Source: Defluviicoccus sp046348835 | Lineage (GTDB): Bacteria; Pseudomonadota; Alphaproteobacteria; Rhodospirillales; Defluviicoccaceae | Direction of reading: 5' to 3' | Assembly: GCA_046348835.1 (NCBI GenBank) | Contig: JAXMDM010000003.1 | Span: 823,330-887,329 of the forward strand | DNA: 64,000 nucleotides | Shown: piece after piece, positions 30,084 through 37,585 of the stretch | Layout: each line of letters opens with the position of its first letter | How positions within the stretch are numbered: the first letter of the stretch is position 1 | Notes under the pieces: generated by a model | The model's database searches: none | What the model was told of the DNA's origin: nothing | Seen by the model: the letters and a program-made list of their open reading frames with translations, nothing else | Made by a program: the position numbers and the translations under genes

Positions 30084-31784
30084 TTACGACAGCCGCATGA
30101 TCTTGGCGACGGAGGGTACGCCCGCCTGGTTGAAGACGAACAGCATGTAATAGCCGGGCAAGGCAAAGTTGACGTTGCTGGGAGCCGTGACCGTCAACTG
30201 CGTCCCGCCCGAATAGGCCAGGTCGAAGAACCGCTGGTCGGCATTCAGCGAATGGGTGGCCGAGCCGATGCGCAGGAAGGTCACCCGGCTGACCGGTTCG
30301 CTGACGGTGATCTGGAAGGCGCTGCCCAGGCCGACGGTCTGGGGCGCGACGGAAATCGTCGGCCGCGCCGCCGCGGTCCCGTCGCTGTTGTAGAGATAGG
30401 GCGGGTAGTAGATTTCGGCGTTCAGGTTGCGGACCGGACCCGGAGCGCCGCCGGCGGCGGTCAGCACCGTGGCATCCGGCAGAAGCAGCGCCGTCGAGTG
30501 ATAGAGACGCATCTTCTGGGCCACGGCGGCATCGGCCCACTGGGCCGGCTGGTCCGGATCCCAGACCTGCGCCTTGTAGGCGGTGCCGATGTCCTTGTTG
30601 CCGACGGTGGAGCCGCCGTTGAGGAGGACCTTGCCGTCGGCCATCAGGGTCGTGTTGGCCCAGAACCGCACCTGGTCCGTATCGGGGCCGGCGGTGATCA
30701 CCGGCTTCTTGCCGTTGACGTCGACCAGATCGACCTTCTGAAATTGGCGGACGGTCAGGATCTTGCCGGAGCGGTACATCAAGGCCGGCAACTGGGCGCC
30801 ACCCGGCCGGGCTCCCGGCGCCACGCCGGTAATGGTCCCGGTCCCGGTGGGATCCAGGTAGAACATCTTGCCGGAGGTGTTGGCAATGATGACGATCTTG
30901 CCGTTGCCGCCCTGGAAGCCGCGCGGATAGAACCAGTTCTTGGCCCCGTACGCCCTGTCGTTGCCGGCGGTGGTAAGGGTGCGCCACCCCGCGCCCTCGG
31001 CGTAAACCTCCGGATAGAGGACACCCACGCCCTTAATGCCCTCGGTCTCTGTTCCCGGAATAAAATCCTGACGGCCGCCGAGGATCACCATCTCGCCGTT
31101 GGGTCTCGGAACGACGGTGGGATACCAGCGGGGGTACGCCATCTGGCCGGCACTGAGGAGCTGGTCGGCAGACCAGTCGTAAATCTCCGCATCGGCAATG
31201 GAATGGTTCCGGTTGCCGTCGATGGTCAGGTCGCCGCCGGCGATCAGCAGCTTGCTGGTGCCGATCAGCGCCTGACCGGCACAGAAGATATCGGTCAGCG
31301 GCCGGCCGTTGGGGATCGTCGGCAGGGTCGTATGGGCGGCGGCGCCCGTTCCCATGGCGGGATCCCAGACGTCGTAGACGAACCCGCCCTGCTTGCCGTC
31401 TTCCGTGGTGCCGAAGTTGAACACCCGGCCGTCCGGGAGCAGGGCGACATGGAGCGGGACGATCGGCCACGAAAAGGCGCCAGGCCCGCTCGGGCTGCCG
31501 AAAAGCCCCAGGGTCTTCGCTTCCGCGCCGGCTGACGGGGCGCCGGCCGGTGCCGCCACCGCGGCCGCCGATGCGATCGAGGACGGGGCCCGCGGCTTTA
31601 CCCCGATGCCGTAGCCGTAGTCGATGCGACCGGGCTGGTCTGCTTCGTGGGCGGTAAGGACCGCCTCGTCGTCCGAATTGGCGTCGGCGCCGAAAGCCGG
31701 GGCGCCCGCACCCATCAGCCCCGCACTGATCAGCAGGGTAAGCGCGGCTATGGCAACGGAAACGCGTAAATGTGCACCATCCAT
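30084..31784 (-). CDS. secreted copper radical oxidase, copy 3
   Basis: A 566-residue paralogue and the first gene of the array in transcription order. The predicted metal and radical residues are Cys168, Tyr221, Tyr428-His429 and His511. The signal peptide ends near AFGAD. The first 60 residues are nearly those of copy 1, the linker (SPSGPGAFSW) is closer to copy 2, and the C-terminus (TAPSNVNFALPG, SVAKIMRLS) is again that of copy 1, giving a mosaic pattern. Upstream it has its own CRP-type site and an AT-rich stretch. Substrate and electron partner are unknown. The three copies are separately promoted and terminated, not an operon. Confidence 0.87.
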   Translation of the reverse strand: MDGAHLRVSVAIAALTLLISAGLMGAGAPAFGADANSDDEAVLTAHEADQPGRIDYGYGIGVKPRAPSSIASAAAVAAPAGAPSAGAEAKTLGLFGSPSGPGAFSWPIVPLHVALLPDGRVFNFGTTEDGKQGGFVYDVWDPAMGTGAAAHTTLPTIPNGRPLTDIFCAGQALIGTSKLLIAGGDLTIDGNRNHSIADAEIYDWSADQLLSAGQMAYPRWYPTVVPRPNGEMVILGGRQDFIPGTETEGIKGVGVLYPEVYAEGAGWRTLTTAGNDRAYGAKNWFYPRGFQGGNGKIVIIANTSGKMFYLDPTGTGTITGVAPGARPGGAQLPALMYRSGKILTVRQFQKVDLVDVNGKKPVITAGPDTDQVRFWANTTLMADGKVLLNGGSTVGNKDIGTAYKAQVWDPDQPAQWADAAVAQKMRLYHSTALLLPDATVLTAAGGAPGPVRNLNAEIYYPPYLYNSDGTAAARPTISVAPQTVGLGSAFQITVSEPVSRVTFLRIGSATHSLNADQRFFDLAYSGGTQLTVTAPSNVNFALPGYYMLFVFNQAGVPSVAKIMRLS

Positions 31785-31891
31785 TCGGTCAGGGTCCCCT
31801 CTTCATCCTCATGCTTCGTGATCGTGGGGCGGCTGCCGCGTACGCATGCAGCCGCCAATGGCGATTATGGCCATACCAGTTATAAGGGTCA

Positions 31892-31907
31892 TGTGATCTG
31901 CATCACG
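31892..31907 (-). promoter_or_regulatory. CRP/FNR-family operator upstream of oxidase copy 3
   Basis: TGTGATCTGCATCACG matches TGTGA-N6-TCACA at nine of ten fixed positions. It begins 108 bases from the start codon, in line with the other copies. Confidence 0.62.
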
Positions 31908-31984
31908 TCTTTAGCGTAATTTATGCGTGTATTAAACAAAATACGTTGCGATATGAGCGAAAAATAAATGAGGAATAACTCCTA

Positions 31985-32000
31985 ATGGGATCAATCCCAT
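31985..32000. promoter_or_regulatory. perfect inverted repeat in AT-rich intergenic DNA
   Basis: ATGGGAT-CA-ATCCCAT lies between the oxidase copy 3 promoter and the end of yacG. It could be a regulator site for copy 3 or part of the end-of-operon structure of the infA operon. The only clue to function is its symmetry. Confidence 0.35.
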
Positions 32001-32071
32001 AGCCTAGGTGCGGTCTCTCCTGCCCCTACGGGGACAAGGAATGAGAGCGACCGCGACGGCCTCAAGACGGA

Positions 32072-32311
32072 TCAGGAGTCGGGGCGATGGTCGGGCTCGG
32101 TCGCCGACGGGGTCTCGTCGTCGTCTTCCTCTTCCCCTTCCCCTTCGTCCGACGGGGCTGACGAAATGCGATATCGTTCGCCGAGCCAGCGACCGAGATC
32201 CACATCGGCGCAGCGCTTCGAGCAGAAGGGCCGGTAACGGCACTCCGCCGGTTTGCCGCAAATGGGACAGGGGCGCGGCGGCGTCGACGAGCCAACGGGC
32301 CCCGCGGTCAT
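32072..32311 (-). CDS. yacG: DNA gyrase inhibitor YacG, zinc-binding
   Basis: A 79-residue protein with the YacG zinc finger: CPICGKPAECRYRPFCSKRCADVDLGRWL gives the CxxC...CxxxC ligand set. Family members bind zinc and inhibit DNA gyrase. The ATG at 32311 overlaps the stop of the RNase gene in an ATGA, which decides the start over the TTG two codons earlier. The C-terminus is an acidic tail (SDEGEGEEEDDDE). It is the last gene of the infA-maf-RNase-yacG operon. Confidence 0.9.
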   Translation of the reverse strand: MTAGPVGSSTPPRPCPICGKPAECRYRPFCSKRCADVDLGRWLGERYRISSAPSDEGEGEEEDDDETPSATEPDHRPDS

Positions 32312-33549
32312 CGGCAATCCCTCCCCTCGAGCGACCAGGCGGCCGGCGGCCGGGCGGCGGCGACGGTCGTCGGGATGGGGCCGCCCACACGCGCCTCGGC
32401 GGCCCTGCGGGCGGTCGCCATCACCCCGGCCAGGGCTTCGCCCACCGCCTCGTTCACCCGCAGGGCGGGGAGCCGGCCGGGGTGAGCGGCGGCCTCGGCG
32501 ACGGCGGCGCGCAGGGCATCGCCCGCGGCAACCCAGGCGGCCTTTTCGTCGTCGCGGCTTTCATCGCCGAAGCCCAGTTGCTGCCGAAGCGACGGCCCGC
32601 GCTTCTCGCGCACCAGTTCAATCAACCCGAGGGGGGTGAAGCCGCCGAAGCGGATGATCCGTCCGTCGGCCCCGAGCCGCGCCTCGGCCGCGGCGAGCGC
32701 CTCGCGCAGGCGGGCGAGGACGGCGCCGCGCCGGCGATCGCGCAGGCCGATGGGGTCGATGATGATATGTCCGGCGAGGTCGCGGAGGACGATGGCATCG
32801 GCGACGGCGTTCATCGCCTCGATATTGGCGGCGCGCGCCGCCGCCGCCCCGCCGCCGCCGGCACCCAGGTCGACGTCGACGGTGACCGCCGCCGGCGTCT
32901 CGCGAATGGCGAACGCCCCGCCGCCGGGCAGCGGCTGCCAGGGCGCCATCGCCGCCGCCAGTTGATCGTCGACGCCGTCTTCGGCGAACACCGGTGCGGG
33001 GTCAAGGTGGTGGCGCAGCAGGGACCCGGCCGCCGGCAGTGTCCGGCGCAGGGCGAGCAAGGTGTCGGCATCGTCGACGACGATACGGGCGAGCGGCTGT
33101 CCGGCGGCCGGATCGAGGGCGGCGGCGACGGCGGCGGTGATCGCATCGGGGGCGGCGTGGAGGCGGGCCGGCGGCCGTTCGGAACGGGCGCGGGCGACGA
33201 TGTCCGGCGGGGACGGCGGCCGGCCGGCCAGCTTCGCTCCTTTGCCGCCGGCGGCGGCCCGCAGGACCCGCACCACCACCGCATCGCCGTCGCCGGGCGG
33301 GCGGCGCGGATCGAGGGCGTCGGCAAAGCCGAGGAAACCGGGACGAGCGTCGCCGATATCGACGAAGGCGGCGGCCAGACCGCGATCGACCCCGACGACG
33401 CGGCCAAGGTAGATGTCGCCCGCACTCGCGCCGGCTCCCGGCGCGCCCTCGGGCGGCGTCAGCAGGAACCGCACCAGCCGGCCGCGGGCGAGGCATGCCG
33501 CCCGCCGGTCGGGTCCGAGCGCGGAAACGAGGATGGTGTCAATGGTCAT
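32308..33549 (-). CDS. rng: short RNase E/G family ribonuclease
   Basis: A 413-residue endoribonuclease-like protein of the RNase E/G family. GDIYLGRVVGVDRGLAAAFVDIGDARPGFL near residue 40 is the split S1-domain region. The DNase I-like catalytic region is NAVADAIVLRDLAGHIIIDPIGL with the conserved aspartates. Near the C-terminus, FTPLGLIELVREKRGPSL matches the FG-LE-TRKR end. It is shorter than typical RNase G (about 490) and I see no CPxC zinc-link motif. The ATG at 33549 overlaps the maf end by 11 bases. It is very GC-rich, with much Ala/Arg/Gly. Function in RNA maturation is inferred from family. Confidence 0.85.
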   Translation of the reverse strand: MTIDTILVSALGPDRRAACLARGRLVRFLLTPPEGAPGAGASAGDIYLGRVVGVDRGLAAAFVDIGDARPGFLGFADALDPRRPPGDGDAVVVRVLRAAAGGKGAKLAGRPPSPPDIVARARSERPPARLHAAPDAITAAVAAALDPAAGQPLARIVVDDADTLLALRRTLPAAGSLLRHHLDPAPVFAEDGVDDQLAAAMAPWQPLPGGGAFAIRETPAAVTVDVDLGAGGGGAAAARAANIEAMNAVADAIVLRDLAGHIIIDPIGLRDRRRGAVLARLREALAAAEARLGADGRIIRFGGFTPLGLIELVREKRGPSLRQQLGFGDESRDDEKAAWVAAGDALRAAVAEAAAHPGRLPALRVNEAVGEALAGVMATARRAAEARVGGPIPTTVAAARPPAAWSLEGRDCR

Positions 33550-34204
33550 CGGCGGAGGGAGGGGGCGCCGCCGGCATCGCGGCGTCGGCCTCGGCGGTCG
33601 CAGCGGCGGTCTCCCAGATCGGCGTCTCGGCGCGACAGCCGTGGCCGGCGAGAAGGTTCGCCGTCTCGTACAAGGGGAGGCCGACGACGTTGGAATAGCT
33701 GCCGACGAGCAGGCGGACGAAGGCCGCCGCACGTCCCTGGATGGCGTAGCCGCCGGCCTTCCCCTGCCATTCGCCGGCATCGAGGTAAGTCTCGATCTCG
33801 ACCGGATCGAGGCGCCGGAACGCCACCCGGGTGACGACGACGCGACACGCCCGGCGACCGTCGGCGGCGATCAGGGCGACGCCACCGAAGACCCGATGGC
33901 CGCGTCCGGAAAGGTGGGCGAGGCAACGCCGCGCGGTCGCCCGGTCGCCGGCCTGGGGCAGGACGCGCCGGCCGCAGGCGACCACCGTATCGGCGGCGAG
34001 GACGAAGTGACCCGGCCACGCCGGCGCGACCGCCTCCGCCTTTGCCGCGGCAAGGCGGCGGGCCAGATCGCGGGGCAACTCCCCGCGGCGTGGTGTCTCG
34101 TCGATGGCGGGCGGATCGATAGCGGCGGGGGCGAAGCCGATCTGCCCCAGGAGCGCCTGCCGCCGCGGCGATGCGGAGGCAAGAATGAGACCGGGGGTAT
34201 GCAC
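33539..34204 (-). CDS. maf: Maf-family nucleotide pyrophosphatase
   Basis: A protein of about 221 residues of the Maf/septum inhibitor-like family, which hydrolyses non-canonical or modified nucleoside triphosphates. It has LILASASPRRQALL at the N-terminus, VLAADTVV in the middle, and EIETYLDAGEWQGKAGGYAIQG with the conserved acidic residues. The start is uncertain: the GTG at 34204 gives the family N-terminus, while a GTG at 34264 would add 20 Pro/Arg-rich residues; neither has a good ribosome-binding site. It follows infA closely and overlaps the RNase gene, so translation coupling is likely. Confidence 0.9.
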   Translation of the reverse strand: MHTPGLILASASPRRQALLGQIGFAPAAIDPPAIDETPRRGELPRDLARRLAAAKAEAVAPAWPGHFVLAADTVVACGRRVLPQAGDRATARRCLAHLSGRGHRVFGGVALIAADGRRACRVVVTRVAFRRLDPVEIETYLDAGEWQGKAGGYAIQGRAAAFVRLLVGSYSNVVGLPLYETANLLAGHGCRAETPIWETAAATAEADAAMPAAPPPSADDH

Positions 34205-34272
34205 GGCAGGGTCCGGCAGGGCGGGCGCAGGGGGCGGCCGGTTGCGGGGCGGCTTTTCCGCCACCCGGCGGA

Positions 34273-34491
34273 TCACTTGTAGCGGAAGGTGATGCGCCCT
34301 TTGCTGAGGTCGTAGGGCGTCATTTCGACGTTGACCCGGTCGCCGGCGAGCACGCGGATCCGGTTCTTGCGCATCTTGCCGGCAGTATGGGCGAGAATTT
34401 CGTGATTGTTTTCCAGCTTTACCCTGAACATCGCATTCGGCAGCAACTCCGTGACGACGCCGGTAAATTCGAGCATTTCTTCTTTGGTCAT
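34273..34491 (-). CDS. infA: translation initiation factor IF-1
   Basis: A 72-residue single OB-fold protein that binds the 30S A site during initiation. It is full length and matches the family throughout: EFTGVVTELLPNAMFRVKLEN, HEILAHTAGKMRKNRIRVLAGD, TPYDLSKGRITFRYK. The first residues are MTKEEMLEF, as in alphaproteobacterial IF-1 proteins. It heads the operon with maf, the RNase and yacG, a conserved alphaproteobacterial order. The ATG is preceded by GGAGACTGC. Confidence 0.97.
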   Translation of the reverse strand: MTKEEMLEFTGVVTELLPNAMFRVKLENNHEILAHTAGKMRKNRIRVLAGDRVNVEMTPYDLSKGRITFRYK

Positions 34492-34642
34492 GCAGTCTCC
34501 GCGAGGATCGGTCTATCCGCGGTAGACATGTACGGACGGACAAGCGCGGTCAAGAGGCTTGCGCCGCCGCCGCTGCCGCCCCGCCACCGCCGCCACCCAC
34601 GGTACCGGGCGCGCGATGACGGTAGCGGGCAGGCGTCCGGCG

Positions 34643-35653
34643 CTACGACGAGGCACCGGCGGCGACGGTGTCGCCGGTAAACCGCGGCTGTCGCGTCGGC
34701 AGTGCGCGACGCGCCTCGATGGCGTCCACGTGCCTGCCCATGGGCAGGACCTCGAAGCGCTTGGCGAAGTCGGCGAGGAATCCGTCGAGCCAGGCGAGCT
34801 TGCGTTCCAACGGCACGTCCATCCCGGGGAAGAAGGACAGCGGCTCGAGGCCATCGTCGGCGCCGATGAAGTCGAGCGGATGCAGCAGAAGCGACGGTTC
34901 GGTGCGGGTCAGCCGGCAAAGATCGAGGGCGAGGCGAAAGTAGGTGCGCGCCAACCAGGGCGAAAAGCGGGCAAGATAAATCAGATAGCTGACATGGAAG
35001 GGCAGCCGCAGCACGGGCATGGTCGTCACCGGCAACTCGAGGATGGAACCGCCGTCAAGCTGCCAGCGGTAAGGGTCGAGTGGCCTGAGCCCGTCCTTGA
35101 CCCCGCCGAACAACTCTTTCCGTTGTTCCTGCTGGTCCTGCGACAGACGGGCGGTGAAGAAGTAATAGGCGCGCGCCAACGGCCCGATGAAGGTCGGGAA
35201 TGTCGACGCATCGTAACGGTAGCCACGCCCCTGGAGGACGGTGAGGGTATCCCGCGACAGGGAGAAACCGGGGCCGCGGAAGCCGCGCGGCCGCTGGCCG
35301 GTGGCATCGGCGATGGCGTCCTCGGCGTTGCCGATCTCCGCCGCCAGCTCGTCCGGCGTATAGAGATGGAGCCACGGCTCGTGGCGGAAGGAATGGTTGC
35401 CCACCTCGTGGCCGGCGTCGGTGATCGACCGCAGCGCCCGATGATTCTCGGATCGGGCCGCATCCTGGCCGACGATGAACACGGTGATGGTGAGTCCACG
35501 CTTGGCGAAGAAGGAGAGAAAACGCGGCACCACCAGGTCGAGGTAGGAGGGATAGTCAACCCACGCCGCATCGCCGCGGGTCTTCATGTACGACCACTGG
35601 TTGTCGAGGTCGAGCGACAGACTGGCTGCCGGCTTGGCGGACGAGGCATTCAT
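34643..35653 (-). CDS. polysaccharide deacetylase (NodB-like)
   Basis: A 336-residue protein with the NodB motifs: LSLDLDNQW (catalytic/metal aspartates), GHEVGNHSFRH (metal histidines) and GFRGPGFSLS. It would remove acetyl or other acyl groups from a sugar polymer or glycolipid. There is no signal peptide, and helices are long, so a cytoplasmic or lipid-linked substrate is possible. The ATG overlaps the stop of the FAD oxidoreductase gene (ATGA), so the two are made together. C-terminal sequence after residue 210 (LPFHVSYLIYLARFSPWLARTYF) is like that of deacetylases beside PIG-L/WcbI-type polysaccharide genes. The substrate is unknown. Confidence 0.85.
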   Translation of the reverse strand: MNASSAKPAASLSLDLDNQWSYMKTRGDAAWVDYPSYLDLVVPRFLSFFAKRGLTITVFIVGQDAARSENHRALRSITDAGHEVGNHSFRHEPWLHLYTPDELAAEIGNAEDAIADATGQRPRGFRGPGFSLSRDTLTVLQGRGYRYDASTFPTFIGPLARAYYFFTARLSQDQQEQRKELFGGVKDGLRPLDPYRWQLDGGSILELPVTTMPVLRLPFHVSYLIYLARFSPWLARTYFRLALDLCRLTRTEPSLLLHPLDFIGADDGLEPLSFFPGMDVPLERKLAWLDGFLADFAKRFEVLPMGRHVDAIEARRALPTRQPRFTGDTVAAGASS

Positions 35654-37011
35654 GCCGCATGTTCCTTGGCTGGCACCGATGGTGCGGGAAGCTTCGCCGC
35701 CGCCGCCAGCACCTCGGGGGTTGCGCGGTCGGCGAGGCCAACGGTCTCGTTGACGGCGAGGGTGCCGTTGACGATGTGGGCGGAGTTGACGATGTAGAGC
35801 CCCGGCACCGAGGTGACCATCGGCGGCAGCCGGTCGGAGTAGTTGAGGGTCGAGATGGCATAGACCTGGCGGACCCGGGAGACCCGGAAGGAGCGGACAT
35901 TGGCCGGCCCGAGGTCGGGATAGATGCGAGCGAGGCCGGCGACGAACTGACGCTCGATCTCGGCATCGTCCAGTTGCCAGTAGGGGTCGTCGGCGGTCAC
36001 GTAGCGCGGAAGATAGACGAGGGAGGCGCCGGCGAAATTCTCCGCCTTGTCGACGAGGGCCGACATCTCGACGATGGCGGTGAACGGGATCGAGGCGTCG
36101 GTGATGTAGGTCAGGTAGTAGCCGGCCAGCGGCCGGTCGATCAGGGCCGACGGGCAGATGATGCCCTGGTAGACGATGCCGTTCAGGCGCTCCTTCTCGT
36201 CGGCGTTCAGGCCTGTCGCCATGCGTGCCGCGTGCGGCCCGGCGGCGGTGACGACGACACGGTCGAACACCCGGGTCCCGTCGGGGGTGGTCACCGCCAG
36301 ACCCTCGGCGCGGCGTTCGATGGCCTGCACCGGGGACGAAAGCCGGATGCTCACCGCGGCCGCGGTCAGGCGCTCGCTGAAGCGCTGGAGGATACGGGCA
36401 TAGCCGCCCGGGATGTAGCCGAACATCTCCCGCTTCATGCCGCCCCGGCGCGCCGCGTAGATGCGGGCGACGTAGGACCAGATGAACGACGCCGACGCGA
36501 TCTTGTAGTTGTCGCCCATCTTGGCGGCGAGCAGGGGGCGCCACATCTGGTCGAACACCCGACGCCCGGAGAGGCGGGTCAACCAGTCGGCGAGGGGGAT
36601 TTTCTCCAGCGCCCGACCGTCCTTGATCCGCGAGATGTACATCAGCGTTGCCGCAAGACGGACCTTGTCCAGCAGGGACAGAGCCGGAAACTTCACATAG
36701 TCCAGGGCCGAGGACATCCGGTAGAAGCCCTTACCGGTATAAAACCCGGTTTTGGTCTGATCGAATCGCAATTCATCGCCGAGCCCGATCTCGCCGAGGA
36801 GACCGCGCAGCGACGTATCCGACAGCATGATCACGTGATAGTGACGGTCCCACTCCACGTCGCCGAGGCGCCAGGCCGACGCCAAGCCACCCAGTTCCGG
36901 GGCCGCCTCGAAGACGGTGACGCGTTCCCCTGCCTGGGTAAGCCGGTGCGCCATCGTCAGGCCGAGAAGGCCGCCTCCGATGACTGCCCAGCCACCGTCC
37001 CGCTTGCTCAT
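35650..37011 (-). CDS. FAD-dependent oxidoreductase (protoporphyrinogen oxidase/UDP-galactopyranose mutase-like)
   Basis: A 453-residue flavoprotein of the amine oxidase/protoporphyrinogen oxidase superfamily. Residues 8-40 are the FAD-binding Rossmann motif (VIGGGLLGLTMAHRL then VTVFEA), and GGLAS follows. The C-terminal IVNSAHIVNGTLAVNETVGLA is the second dinucleotide-contact segment. It is translationally coupled to the polysaccharide deacetylase, so it most likely acts on a sugar, lipid or glycolipid in the same pathway. The specific reaction is not evident; desaturase-like, mutase-like or PPO-like chemistry are all possible. The start ATG at 37011 has no long upstream extension. Confidence 0.78.
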   Translation of the reverse strand: MSKRDGGWAVIGGGLLGLTMAHRLTQAGERVTVFEAAPELGGLASAWRLGDVEWDRHYHVIMLSDTSLRGLLGEIGLGDELRFDQTKTGFYTGKGFYRMSSALDYVKFPALSLLDKVRLAATLMYISRIKDGRALEKIPLADWLTRLSGRRVFDQMWRPLLAAKMGDNYKIASASFIWSYVARIYAARRGGMKREMFGYIPGGYARILQRFSERLTAAAVSIRLSSPVQAIERRAEGLAVTTPDGTRVFDRVVVTAAGPHAARMATGLNADEKERLNGIVYQGIICPSALIDRPLAGYYLTYITDASIPFTAIVEMSALVDKAENFAGASLVYLPRYVTADDPYWQLDDAEIERQFVAGLARIYPDLGPANVRSFRVSRVRQVYAISTLNYSDRLPPMVTSVPGLYIVNSAHIVNGTLAVNETVGLADRATPEVLAAAAKLPAPSVPAKEHAA

Positions 37012-37585
37012 CCGATGATTAACCCCTTGCCTTTGCCAAGCCGTCCGGCTCCGGTCCCCACCGCCACAATATGGTCCACCCGAACCCCGACCGCTACCAC
37101 CCTGGCGGCCTCACCGCCCCGCCAACCCGCCGCCCCGGTTCCCGCACGCCAAGCGCCCGCCGGGGTAGTGTCTCGGCGGCGGAGCTGTCCGCTTGCTTAA
37201 CATTGTTTAACAGAAGTCGCCGCCCCCTACGGTGGCGCGGATCACAAGGGCGACAAGACCCGGGCCGGTGCCGCCCCACGGACGCGCCACGGTTCTTATG
37301 AGTTATACCCAATAAGGGGTCAACCGATTAACCGGGCCGACCGATCCCGCCGGCCATACGGTCGAGGTGGGCTTCCGGGGTTTCGGTGTGGAACGCTTCC
37401 GCCTATATCTTCACCGCGAAGGGCGGGGGGCTCCGGAATTTGCCAAGAGTTAACTATGCGGCGGTTTCCGCAGCGGCCACCATGGCCCGGGGGAGTCCCT
37501 TATACCCAATCTTTCACATGCGGCCGGACGCGGGATCGCGTGGTCCAAGAGCGCCGGTTCCGCATGCTTGCGGAGGAACGATGCG
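37012..37585. other. 574-base divergent intergenic region
   Basis: Lies between the divergent starts of the FAD oxidoreductase and the secreted glycosidase. It holds an 11-base direct repeat TTATACCCAAT at 37303-37313 and 37501-37511, and TTGCTTAACATTGTTTAACAG near 37190. Short open frames exist (for example 37386-37589) but show no ribosome-binding site or protein-like composition. It probably carries two promoters and long leaders. Confidence 0.45.
37303..37511. repeat. 11-base direct repeat TTATACCCAAT, two copies 198 bases apart
   Basis: The copies are at 37303-37313 and 37501-37511. The sequence is symmetric only at its ends and AT-rich in GC-rich surroundings, so it could be a pair of regulator half-sites or promoter elements before the glycosidase gene. 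Confidence 0.35.

Noticed and set aside
29689..30150. 153-codon open frame between oxidase copies 2 and 3
   Set aside because: It runs through the copy 3 terminator and into its coding region and has no protein-like pattern.
25700..31535. Long plus-strand frames opposite all three oxidases, recurring in each copy
   Set aside because: They repeat only because the genes are paralogues; composition is that of an antisense shadow.
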